64,000 nt of DNA. Source: G963556115 sp963675945. GTDB taxonomy: Bacteria; Planctomycetota; SZUA-567. The notes below the pieces were generated by a model that was not told the origin of the DNA, did not search any database, and was given only the letters and a program-made list of their open reading frames with translations. Numbering within the stretch: position 1 is the first letter of the stretch; each line of letters begins with the position of its first letter. Location: positions 1,612,001-1,676,000 of the forward strand of contig OY780932.1 in NCBI GenBank assembly GCA_963675945.1, in the 5' to 3' direction. The position numbers were made by a program, and so were the translations under genes. Shown here in pieces: positions 19,001 to 26,703 of the stretch.

Positions 19001-19199
19001 TATCGAGGCGCTCAGGAAGAATCCGTCGCTCTTCAGACTGGATCCCGGTCTCTACCTGCGTTTGGGTGATGCCTGGCTTGGCAAGGGGGAATTGGTGCAG
19101 GCGGAGAAAGCGTATGCCAAGGTGGAGGAGTCTGCGCAGAGTAGTCAGGAGTTAAAAGACGAAGCGGCACAGAGGCTCAAAGAATTGCAGACACCTTGA
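15999..19199 (+). CDS. PrsT-like TPR-repeat protein of a PEP-CTERM/exosortase locus
   Basis: 1066 residues. An N-terminal anchor (residues ~8-29, LRLLVALSLLAVVLIIALFA) without a lipobox is followed by roughly twenty tetratricopeptide-type helical pairs to the C-terminus (for example AAIKYYSLAAKENRIIG, AAMQFDKAIAENPELVRAYV, YLPAREYATKALEIVPGL, EALQTIDRCLQLKPMYPL). Position between the initiating transferase and the exosortase, together with length and repeats, matches the PEP-CTERM TPR family PrsT. It probably scaffolds polysaccharide or protein export in the periplasm. In that family the N-terminus is usually a lipoprotein signal; here it is a plain membrane anchor, while the duplicated mini-ORF upstream has the lipobox. 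Confidence 0.75.
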   Translation: MQRQFILRLLVALSLLAVVLIIALFAYYHFTGRGGAGAYGSNLSKDELMKEYLDYTSKGDFFKAFKAINAASQKDPENMSLLQKAAEAAILASKKNEANKMYSKIWESGVRDPKVLFALVATSILPKFEQRKWTLELIAQIKQQSLRQKLYALYYFQLEDYEKAEEYFEWLLEHDPHPAIYEYFARNYLGLRRPVEAIAILEEAKEKGYLGDGGEIILANLYAVQGKITQEEELFKWYEQNYQLSDYVILSHAIILFANNQPEAAEKYFKQIEHPARLSRTEVVAPEEIIAKLQNDPELKTLFDRLSPRTCEAVTTDKNDIFEISLFSEYLAQDFNRIAAEDSKNSEEFAVELQRLHKLFAAEIGQLGENNLAHQARLFLAMIYYAKQDTSGIEDLLVLASGNNRFYEGERSFFNYYLERLENKPQAQTYLSQAQEVLGKNVVVLLALANEQSFLGDYPAAIKYYSLAAKENRIIGSGSYLLENLAQALADDQKYLACFELIRRMHNKRQISKRTLMLLRDVAYPAGFPEVSDGAQRVLEKKYGMTGDIVLGRAELRLREGDAQAALEVFERLLAQGIEPTYEARINSVMAEAMLQLRQFDGVLDIVDEKGIDATYKARALYGLGKHEEALEIFEVADTNPAEKGQWRVEYGLLLALKGQEEEAAMQFDKAIAENPELVRAYVELASLLLKHQQYLPAREYATKALEIVPGLIRPKLIIANVDIVGGNNAAAEIMLGMVLEKYPNNLDALFLLSRSLQNQGEQEEALQTIDRCLQLKPMYPLFLQQKIDILTGMNRLQEAVKTAGLGIETGVDTALFEHAQIMLLLEDGKLEQAASALQAATAIAQSDKMILESQLLQARGEYKKAINLLKPFATSAKIEYRVLELILLDPQLTPDAAAYVRDNIGKFKLSPQALLVLGMQAEAEQKNELAVLIYKQGLQELPAEEHLLNNYIWVALKLEKVDKAELLAQAQKAVSAYPDNPLILDTATTAFNRFKEYDKSIEALRKNPSLFRLDPGLYLRLGDAWLGKGELVQAEKAYAKVEESAQSSQELKDEAAQRLKELQTP

Positions 19200-19253
19200 A
19201 ATTTCGGAGTTGTTCGGGATTATTAGTGAATAATAGCGACGTCAGGGGTGGAT

Positions 19254-20978
19254 ATGCAGAAGCAGCCGGGAAGCTTATGGAGAAGGCTTGGACAGGAGCA
19301 GTTGCTTCTGACCGTGCTTGGAGCGGGAGTGCTGCTTGTACTCTTTGAGGTCTGGATCAATGATTTGCTGGCTCTGCCTCTGCGGATTGTGTCTACAGCT
19401 ATATCCGAGGTGTTGGTCTCATTCTGGGGCTATACGGTTATACGGCAGGGAACCAGCTTGGTTGTCGGCACCTTCAGGTTCAATGTCGATACCGCTTGCA
19501 GCGGTTCACAGACCTTGCAGATGATGTTGGTAACGGCGATTATACTGGTGGGGGTCTGGGGTGGCTTGCGGCTCAGCCAGCGATTTTTGGCAATTCTTCT
19601 GGCTCTGCCGCTGGCGGTGTTGCTAAATGGTTTGCGCGTGGGCGGGTTGATGCTGGTAAGTCTGAGGGCTGGGCGGGTGCTGCCGGAGGAGACAGTGGAG
19701 CATCAGTTGCTCGGGGTGCTGGCTTTTGCCCTGCTTCTCTTAATTTTCTGGCAGATTTGCCGCGGAGTGGAGCGGGTACACTGGCTGATTTGGAGCGAAC
19801 CGGCGCTTAAATTGTTGCTGGTACTTTTGCTCCTGGGAATTATCTTCTTCCCGTTTGCTTATGATTTAGCTAAAAGCTGGGCTGGTAGTGATTGGAACCC
19901 GTACAACCGTTATGCTTATATCTTCCCATTATTGGCATTGCTGCTCTGGTTGCTGACGCGCTGGTTGTTTCCTGGTAATAGAGTGAGTAGCGGGAGAATA
20001 ACACTAGTATCAGGTTACCTGTTTGCTGCCCTTGGACTGCTTTGGGCGGTGTTGGCGGTGCGGCTGGGGAGTATGTCCCTGCAGGGAGCAGGGCTGCTGC
20101 TACTCTTGGCAGGGTATTTGCTCCTGGCTCTTGGTTGGCGCGGCTTTGTCGGTGAATTGCCGCTTCTACTATTGCTGATGTTGGGTTTTCCGCGGGTACC
20201 GATGCTGTTCAATAATCTGTTCAGCGTCGGGGTGGCGTATGACTGGGCGGTATTGTTCTATGGGCGGTTATTCTTGGCGCTGGTTATTGCCGGAGTATAT
20301 ATACTATTAAAAATGCGGCGGCGTCGCGGGAAGATGCTGGGGGTAAAGAAGTTACTCCCGGAGTTGCCGGGGCGGGGCGGGGTGTATCTGAGTATGTTAC
20401 TGTTGCTGGCTGCGGGAGGAGGGCTGCTCTGGCAGAATTATCTGCCGGGAGATGGCGCAGTGCAGCGCCCAGAGCAGGGTAGCGACCTGTTTGTGCCGTT
20501 GCCGCTGCAGGTAGGGGGCTGGCAGGGGCGGGAGGTTGGACTCTCGGAGCAGGCGCGGGCTTTTCTCGGTGAAGCTACGGCCTCGCTGACAGTATATAAT
20601 AGCGATTATGCTCTGCCGATAGAGTTTTTAGCAACTTTTTCCGGCGGCAACCGGCATAACCTTCACTCTCCAGAGTACTGTTTGACCGGGAACGGCTGGA
20701 AGATAGTGAGTAAAAAAAGGGCTGATTTTATTGGATTACACGGGCGGAAATATCCGATAACAATTATGGAACTCCACAATGATGCCGAAATACGCTGGTT
20801 TGCGTTCTGGTTTTATGACGGGGTGAAGGTTAATGCCGATTATACTACGATGCTTGGTGAAGATCTCTTCTCCAGGCTCAGCGGTAATAATAGAGAGTGG
20901 TCATTATACCGGGTTATTGCCTACCGTGAAGCGGATTTGACCCGATTTTTACAGGAATTGTTCGGAGAGTTGGAGTGA
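19254..20978 (+). CDS. exosortase fused to an EpsI domain
   Basis: Inner-membrane transpeptidase-like protease for PEP-CTERM proteins. 574 residues from ATG 19254 (AGGGG at 19244-19248; the in-frame GTG 19248 lies inside that site). Catalytic signatures are in the expected order: DTACSGSQTL (Cys82), LLNGLRVGGL (Arg128), VEHQLLG (His150), within about eight membrane helices. More hydrophobic segments reach residue ~355. Residues ~395-574 are an EpsI-type periplasmic domain (VGGWQGREVGLSE, FSGGNRHNLHSPEYCLTGNGW, MLGEDLFSRL). EpsI is commonly fused to or next to XrtA-class exosortases. Its likely substrate here is the PEP-CTERM protein at 12736-13851; others are expected elsewhere in the genome. 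Confidence 0.88.
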   Translation: MQKQPGSLWRRLGQEQLLLTVLGAGVLLVLFEVWINDLLALPLRIVSTAISEVLVSFWGYTVIRQGTSLVVGTFRFNVDTACSGSQTLQMMLVTAIILVGVWGGLRLSQRFLAILLALPLAVLLNGLRVGGLMLVSLRAGRVLPEETVEHQLLGVLAFALLLLIFWQICRGVERVHWLIWSEPALKLLLVLLLLGIIFFPFAYDLAKSWAGSDWNPYNRYAYIFPLLALLLWLLTRWLFPGNRVSSGRITLVSGYLFAALGLLWAVLAVRLGSMSLQGAGLLLLLAGYLLLALGWRGFVGELPLLLLLMLGFPRVPMLFNNLFSVGVAYDWAVLFYGRLFLALVIAGVYILLKMRRRRGKMLGVKKLLPELPGRGGVYLSMLLLLAAGGGLLWQNYLPGDGAVQRPEQGSDLFVPLPLQVGGWQGREVGLSEQARAFLGEATASLTVYNSDYALPIEFLATFSGGNRHNLHSPEYCLTGNGWKIVSKKRADFIGLHGRKYPITIMELHNDAEIRWFAFWFYDGVKVNADYTTMLGEDLFSRLSGNNREWSLYRVIAYREADLTRFLQELFGELE

Positions 20979-21020
20979 TCGGCTCTCTGTAGTAAATAAA
21001 GAAGGATGGATAGATTATAG

Positions 21021-23366
21021 ATGGCTAGAACGAGTTTGGGCTTTGTCAGACCCATACAACCCTTCAAGAGTTTCAAGCGGCATATCCTCTCGGCATCGGT
21101 AACGCTGGTTGTCTTCTCGCTGGTTGCAGTAATTGCAGCTTGGTATACCAAACCGCTGTATGAGGCGAAGGCGTTGGTCTATATCTCTGAATTTCAAAAT
21201 TCCAACTTGATGGGTACCAGCGATCAGGCTATACCCAATTATCAATCATACGTGCAGAATCAGATCTATATTATGTACAGCTACGAGGTACTCAAAGATG
21301 CTATTCTGCGCCTTGGTGATAATGCTAAAATGTGGGATAAGGCCAAAGGCTGGAAGAGTATGATCTTCTTCTGGAAACGGGGTGGGGGTGAAGATGCTGA
21401 GGTGGAAAATCTGAAGAATTCCCTGATTATTGAGCGTATGGAGAAATCCAATATGATCGGTATATCGTTGCAGGGGGATAAGGCTGAGGGTCTGGCCGAG
21501 ACGGTCAATGCGGTGGCGGATGCGTATCTCTTCCGGGTGCGGGGGGAAGGCATAGAAGGCAAGGATGAACGGGTAACCAATTTGACGCGCCGGCGGCGTG
21601 AACTTTATGCCAGACTCCGCGACCTCTCTGCACAGAAGGCAAAGGTAGCCGAGAGCCTCGGTATTGCCGCTACTGATGTGGATACTGAAGAAGACCCTTT
21701 CCGCCAGCAGATAGAGGCTCTGCATATTGCCATTTATGATGCCGGAGTGTCGAATGCTCGACAGCAGGCTGCTTTTGAAGCGCTCAAGAGTACCACGTCA
21801 TCTTATACCAAAGAAGATCTGGAGAAGATGGCCGATATGGAGGCGGAACAGAATGAACTTTTGAGCAATACTTACTCGGCATTGCTGGAGCAGAGGGTGG
21901 CGTTGCAGTCGGTAGTGAATAATATGAAGCCGAGCCATCCCAAACGCAAGCGCCTTGAGGATGAACTCAAGATGCGTGAAGAAGAGTATAAGAACCTGCG
22001 TAAAAGAATTGTCTCGGACAGCATGGGTAAGATAAAACGTCAGATCTCGGCCAAACTCGATGAAGCGAAATTTGCCGCAGAAGAGGCTAAGCAGCTGGAG
22101 ATAGAACTCCAAGGCAAGATGGCCAAGATGCAGGAGCGTCTGCAGAAATATAACACCCTTTATGACGAAGCGGCCAAGATCAAGGTCGAGATGGATCGAG
22201 TGAGCGAGCAGCTTGTGACGATTGATAATAAACTTGATATGTTCGCTACTGAAGAGAACGCTCCGGGGATGATTGAGATCTCCTCTTATGCACGCTATCC
22301 GGAGGTGCCGGATCATAAGAACAGACTCAAGGTCTTTATCGCTATCTTTGTTGTCGGGCTGTTGGTCGGTATTGGTATCCCGTCATTGCTTGATGCTTTT
22401 AATCCCTGGGTCATGACTCCGAGTGATGTCTATTTGGCGGTTAAGAACCCACCCCTCGGTTGTATTCTGGAGCACGGGGATGCGCAGTACCGGGAGTTGG
22501 CTCGGGATCAGCTCCGCAGACTGGCGCTGGCGATAAATGCCAAAGCGCGCAAGGATAGCCTGGTGCATTTTGAGTTTACCTCGGCTAAAGCCGGGGGCGG
22601 TTCATCTGAGCTCTCTTTTTTGCTCTGTAATGAATTACTGCATATCGGGGTAAAACCGCTCTTAGTGGAGGCTAATATCTTCAAGCCGGATCTGCGGTAT
22701 GAGGGACTTGAATACCCGGGATTTATCGATATTCTTCGAGATAATGTGTTGGTGCGTAACTGTATTATCCCGGCTGATCCTGAGAAGTATCTCCCCGATA
22801 GAATACGAGCCGGTAATATCAAGGGTGAGAGCCTACTCCCAACCAAGGCGGACTGGTCGGAACACTATAAACAGATCAGCGGTGAGTATGATATTGTAAT
22901 TTATGACACGCCGCCGGTACTCCTCTCGGCTGATGCTGAGATGATGTCGCGGTTCTGCGATGCGACGCTGCTCGTTATTGAGGCGGAAGGGGTGACCTTC
23001 TTTGAGATGATCCGGGCTTTGAATGCGGTAAAGCCGATTGCGGAAAATATCGGTATCGTAATGAATCGGGCGGTAGTCTATCCAGAGAGCGGGTATTACA
23101 AGGATCTGCTGGAGGAGTACGGTGGCGGAGCCAAGCATAAGAATGGGCTTATTTCCCGATTGCTGCTGCGTGAGGGTAGAAAACGTGAGGTGCGTAGACG
23201 TGGCGAGTACGGTTTCAGCGAGGTGCCGGATCTTGAAGAGAGTATGATCGCCGAGGAGAAAACGCTGGCACAGGATGCTTCTACCGCTTTTCAGAAGAAA
23301 GAGCAAGAGAAGAAAGGTAGTAATGATGAGCCGGAGTCTGTAGAGATAATTGATATTGATGTTTAG
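21021..23366 (+). CDS. Wzc-like chain-length determinant with degenerate BY-kinase domain
   Basis: 781-residue inner-membrane polysaccharide co-polymerase. The Wzz domain has membrane helices near residues 27-48 and 433-455, with a long periplasmic coiled coil between them (residues ~170-420). The cytoplasmic half resembles the tyrosine autokinase of Wzc/CpsD. Walker B is intact (YDIVIYDTPPVLLSADA), but Walker A reads SAKAGGGSSEL in place of SAxPGEGKST, losing the lysine, and Walker A' reads LLVEANIFKP in place of LLIDADLRKP. The C-terminus is Lys/Glu-rich without a tyrosine cluster. I infer a pseudokinase that controls chain length structurally. It starts 43 bp after the exosortase gene in the same operon. 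Confidence 0.82.
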   Translation: MARTSLGFVRPIQPFKSFKRHILSASVTLVVFSLVAVIAAWYTKPLYEAKALVYISEFQNSNLMGTSDQAIPNYQSYVQNQIYIMYSYEVLKDAILRLGDNAKMWDKAKGWKSMIFFWKRGGGEDAEVENLKNSLIIERMEKSNMIGISLQGDKAEGLAETVNAVADAYLFRVRGEGIEGKDERVTNLTRRRRELYARLRDLSAQKAKVAESLGIAATDVDTEEDPFRQQIEALHIAIYDAGVSNARQQAAFEALKSTTSSYTKEDLEKMADMEAEQNELLSNTYSALLEQRVALQSVVNNMKPSHPKRKRLEDELKMREEEYKNLRKRIVSDSMGKIKRQISAKLDEAKFAAEEAKQLEIELQGKMAKMQERLQKYNTLYDEAAKIKVEMDRVSEQLVTIDNKLDMFATEENAPGMIEISSYARYPEVPDHKNRLKVFIAIFVVGLLVGIGIPSLLDAFNPWVMTPSDVYLAVKNPPLGCILEHGDAQYRELARDQLRRLALAINAKARKDSLVHFEFTSAKAGGGSSELSFLLCNELLHIGVKPLLVEANIFKPDLRYEGLEYPGFIDILRDNVLVRNCIIPADPEKYLPDRIRAGNIKGESLLPTKADWSEHYKQISGEYDIVIYDTPPVLLSADAEMMSRFCDATLLVIEAEGVTFFEMIRALNAVKPIAENIGIVMNRAVVYPESGYYKDLLEEYGGGAKHKNGLISRLLLREGRKREVRRRGEYGFSEVPDLEESMIAEEKTLAQDASTAFQKKEQEKKGSNDEPESVEIIDIDV

Positions 23367-23417
23367 TTCTACAGTGAGCTTAAGAGTCGGTCGCGGACTG
23401 CCGGGAATAATACGCTA

Positions 23418-24833
23418 ATGGATAATGTCTGGAATTATAATGACACGGTAATTCACCCACTGGGCGCACTGGTGTTTATCACCTGCGCCTTTCTGTTGTT
23501 TGGGCTCAATAAGAAATGGGTGTTTCTGCCGGTTTTGATCGTTCTCTGCGATGTCTCCAATGCTCAGCGTATAACTATTGCCGGGCTGGATTTCCCCTTT
23601 TCACGCTTGCTGGTGATTACGGTGTGGCTGAGGATATTTATCCGGCAGGAGCTGGAAGGATTCAAATTCTGCAAGGCGGATATGCTCTTGCTGATGTGGT
23701 TGATGGCGCGAACCTTTGTTTACGGTCTGCAGTGGGGCGATCGTCAGGCGGTAATTTTGCAGCTTGGAAGCGCTTTTACTACCTGCGGTTTTTATTTTAT
23801 GGCGCGGGTATTCATCCGAGATATCGAAGATGTCAAACAATTCGGCAGGCAACTTGCGCTGATTGCTCTACCGACGGCAATCTTCTTTGCTATCGAATGG
23901 GTGACCGCACGCAATTATTTCTCCATCTTCGGCGGGGTTGATCTGTTCAGCCGGATACGTGAGGGACGTCTGCGCTGTACCGGAGCATTTACGCATCCGT
24001 TGATCGCAGGGTACTTCTGGGGAGTGGCGATACCCTTTATGACGACTCTCTTCGACAATAAGGGTTGGCACCGTAAGGTTGCCTATACCGGTATCAGTAG
24101 TGCGTTGATGATTGTGGTCTCGACGGCTTCGAGTACGCCAATACTCGGGTTGTTCGCCTTTGGGCTGGGCTGGTGCTTCTACTTTATACGCAGTCTTATT
24201 CTCTATATTGTTCTTGGGACGACACTGACTATCGGGGTGTTGCATCTCTATATGCGAGCGCCGGTCTGGCACTTGATATCCAGAATCAATGTTATTGGCG
24301 GGTCTACCGGGGCGCATCGCTACCGTCTGATCAATGCTTTTCTGACCAATGTCTCAGACTGGTTCTTTCTCGGGTACAAATATACCGGGAACTGGGGTTA
24401 TGGCCTGGATGATGTCACCAATGAATTTATTGTGCAGGGGGTGCGGGGCGGAATCGTTACGCTGGTACTCTTTGTGATTTTCATGGGATATGTCATGGCG
24501 CTGCTGCAGCGGCGTACCCGGCAGGCCAGTGAAGTGTTCAGCGAGCGCTTTGTTACCTGGAATATCTGGGCGGCGCTGTTTATGCAGGGTTGTATCTTCT
24601 TCGCGCTGGCGATATTCGGGCAGGCTGCGCTTATGTTCTATCTGACACTGGGTACTGCGGTAAGCCTGAGTCTCTGTGCGGTGGCGGTTCCGGAGAAGCC
24701 CGGAGATAACGCCGGAGGCAAACCGAAATCACCGCTTACGGAGAAAAAACAGAAGATTAAGCAGCGTCTGGAGGGGGGGGGCTGGATTCTGCCGCAGGGG
24801 CAGGGCTCGGATAATACGGGAGGATGGATGTGA
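23418..24833 (+). CDS. O-antigen ligase/polymerase-like membrane protein
   Basis: 471 residues with about ten hydrophobic segments spread over residues 15-425 (for example IHPLGALVFITCAFLLFGL, SLILYIVLGTTLTIGVLHLY, GIVTLVLFVIFMGYVMALLQ) and a hydrophilic Lys-rich tail. The periplasmic loop near residue 290 (STGAHRYRLINAFLTNVSDW) carries the Arg/His pattern of the Wzy_C family. Expected role: polymerising repeat units or ligating them to an acceptor in the periplasm. Family members diverge strongly, so polymerase and ligase cannot be told apart. The stop overlaps the start of the next gene by 10 bp. Confidence 0.7.
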   Translation: MDNVWNYNDTVIHPLGALVFITCAFLLFGLNKKWVFLPVLIVLCDVSNAQRITIAGLDFPFSRLLVITVWLRIFIRQELEGFKFCKADMLLLMWLMARTFVYGLQWGDRQAVILQLGSAFTTCGFYFMARVFIRDIEDVKQFGRQLALIALPTAIFFAIEWVTARNYFSIFGGVDLFSRIREGRLRCTGAFTHPLIAGYFWGVAIPFMTTLFDNKGWHRKVAYTGISSALMIVVSTASSTPILGLFAFGLGWCFYFIRSLILYIVLGTTLTIGVLHLYMRAPVWHLISRINVIGGSTGAHRYRLINAFLTNVSDWFFLGYKYTGNWGYGLDDVTNEFIVQGVRGGIVTLVLFVIFMGYVMALLQRRTRQASEVFSERFVTWNIWAALFMQGCIFFALAIFGQAALMFYLTLGTAVSLSLCAVAVPEKPGDNAGGKPKSPLTEKKQKIKQRLEGGGWILPQGQGSDNTGGWM

Positions 24834-26227
24834 TTCAGTTGTCGGTGGTGGTGGTGAGCTTCAATACCCGGGGTATTCTACGCGATTGTCTCAACTCGGT
24901 TTATGCTCATAAGCCTTCTTTCTCTTTTGAAGTGATTGTGGTGGATAATGCGTCGCTAGATGGTTCTGCCGAGATGGTGCGGCGGGAGTTTCCGCAGGTA
25001 AAGCTGATCCGGAATACTGCCAACCGCGGCTTTGCACCGGCCAATAATCAGGGATTTGCCCAGGCTCGGGGCAGATACTGGTTGATGCTCAATTCTGATA
25101 CTCTGGTACGGCGGGATGTGCTGGAGCGTTCGGTAGAGTATATGCACGCCCACAAAGAGGTGGGAATGTTTGGCTGCCGGGTGCTCAATAAGGATAAGAC
25201 CATGCAGGAGACCTGCTTTATGTGGCCGTCTCTCTTGAATCTGGCGCTGGTAAGCTCGGGTCTGGCGCGGGTATTTCCTAAATCGGAATTTTTGAACCGG
25301 GAACGGATGCGCAGTTGGAAACGGGATAGCGAACGCGAGGTCGAGGTTATTACCGGTTGTTATCTGCTTATTCGCGCTGAGTACGCCGAGAAGGTGGGGT
25401 GGCTGGATGAGGATTTTTTCTTTTATGGCGAGGAGACAGACTGGTGTCGGCGCTTCAGGGAAGCCGGGTATAAGGTGATGTTTGCGCCGGTAGGTGAGAT
25501 TATCCATCTTGGAGGCGCTAGCGGCGAGGCCGGGCATTATTCGCGTAAAATAATGCTGGGGCAGGCTCTGATTCGCCTTCAGCGTAAGCATAACGGTCTG
25601 CTGCCGGCGCTCCTTGCTTGGTGTTTACTCGTTTTGGAGTCTGTTATCAAGTCGGTAGGGTTCGGGGCAGCAGGGATATTCAAGAAGCGTTTCCGGCCTG
25701 TATGTCGGAAGTACTTCGGGGTTTTGACGCATGCGCTTCAGCTCTGGCCCAAAGCAGGAAAGCGGCGGCGTAAACGGGTCTTGGCGGTATCCTCTCCGGG
25801 CGGGCATTGGGTGCAGCTGCGGCGGCTGGAGCCGGTATTCAAATGCTATGATACCTGGTATGCCTCGACGCGGGAAGATTACCGGCCGGAGGTTGTCGGT
25901 TCGCCGTTTCTGCTCGTGCCGGATGTGAGCCGGTGGCAGCGGTGGTACATTCCAATAGCCTTTGGGCGAATTCTAATTGTTTTGTTGCGGTTGCGCCCGG
26001 ATGTGGTGTTCTCTACCGGGGCGCTACCAGGGTTGCTGGCGGTTATTGCTGGGCGGATTGTCGGGGCGCGTTGTGTTTGGCTGGACAGTATCGCCAATAG
26101 CGAAGAATTGAGTATGAGCGGGAGGTATGCTGGCAGGTTTGTCCAGCTCTGGCTTACGCAGTGGGAGCATCTGGCGGCAGAAGAGGGGGCGGTGTCTGGG
26201 CCGGAGTATGAAGGGAAGGTATTATGA
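24824..26227 (+). CDS. GT2 glycosyltransferase fused to an Alg14/PssD-like subunit
   Basis: 467 residues, two domains. Residues 1-~290 are a GT2 transferase of rhamnosyltransferase type (LSVVVVSFNTRGILRDCLNS, VVDNASLDGS, MLNSDTLV with a DxD-like site, and FFYGEETDWCRRFREAGY). Residues ~313-467 match Alg14/PssD, the membrane-anchoring half of a split UDP-sugar transferase (RVLAVSSPGGHWVQLRRLEP, RPDVVFSTGALPGLLAVIAG, CVWLDSIANSEELSMSGR). The matching catalytic half (Alg13/PssE) is the very next gene, overlapping by 4 bp. One polypeptide would thus add one sugar itself and recruit the enzyme for another. No frameshift lies between the domains. Confidence 0.82.
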   Translation: MDVIQLSVVVVSFNTRGILRDCLNSVYAHKPSFSFEVIVVDNASLDGSAEMVRREFPQVKLIRNTANRGFAPANNQGFAQARGRYWLMLNSDTLVRRDVLERSVEYMHAHKEVGMFGCRVLNKDKTMQETCFMWPSLLNLALVSSGLARVFPKSEFLNRERMRSWKRDSEREVEVITGCYLLIRAEYAEKVGWLDEDFFFYGEETDWCRRFREAGYKVMFAPVGEIIHLGGASGEAGHYSRKIMLGQALIRLQRKHNGLLPALLAWCLLVLESVIKSVGFGAAGIFKKRFRPVCRKYFGVLTHALQLWPKAGKRRRKRVLAVSSPGGHWVQLRRLEPVFKCYDTWYASTREDYRPEVVGSPFLLVPDVSRWQRWYIPIAFGRILIVLLRLRPDVVFSTGALPGLLAVIAGRIVGARCVWLDSIANSEELSMSGRYAGRFVQLWLTQWEHLAAEEGAVSGPEYEGKVL

Positions 26228-26703
26228 TCTTTGTGGCGGTCGGTACGCAGTTGCCGTTTGATCGGCTGATTGCGGCAGTTGACAGCTGGGCGGAGACAGC
26301 CGCAACCCAGGTGGTGGCACAGATCGGCACCGGTGGAGAGTATGTCCCGCAGCATATGCAGGCTACGGCGACGTTACCGGCTGCGAAGTTTGCGCAAATT
26401 TGCAGTGAGGCTGAGGTTGTGGTCTCACATGCGGGAATGGGTATTATCATGTTGGCGCGGGAGAAGGGGGTGCCGCTTATCGTCATGCCCCGGCGGCAGG
26501 AACTGGGCGAGATTCGTAATCAGCATCAGTTGGCTACGGTGCGGCATTTTGGCGCACTGGATGGCATTTATGTCGCTCAGGATACCGCGGAACTGGCCGT
26601 TTTGCTGGCTAATTACGCTCGGCTCGTGGCTAGCCGGGTTGCGAGCCAGCCTGCGGCTGAACTGTTGGCGCGTCTGCGCAGCTTTATTGATGAGGAGGAG
26701 TGA
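26224..26703 (+). CDS. Alg13/PssE-like glycosyltransferase subunit
   Basis: 159-residue GT28 C-terminal-type domain that supplies the nucleotide-sugar site of a split transferase. Signatures: MIFVAVGTQLPFDRLI at the start, AEVVVSHAGMGIIM (donor-binding loop), KGVPLIVMPRRQELGEIRNQHQ. Its membrane partner is the Alg14-like domain fused to the C-terminus of the preceding protein; ATGA overlap suggests coupled translation and fixed stoichiometry. The donor sugar is not evident (UDP-GlcNAc or UDP-GlcA in known relatives). Confidence 0.85.
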   Translation: MIFVAVGTQLPFDRLIAAVDSWAETAATQVVAQIGTGGEYVPQHMQATATLPAAKFAQICSEAEVVVSHAGMGIIMLAREKGVPLIVMPRRQELGEIRNQHQLATVRHFGALDGIYVAQDTAELAVLLANYARLVASRVASQPAAELLARLRSFIDEEE

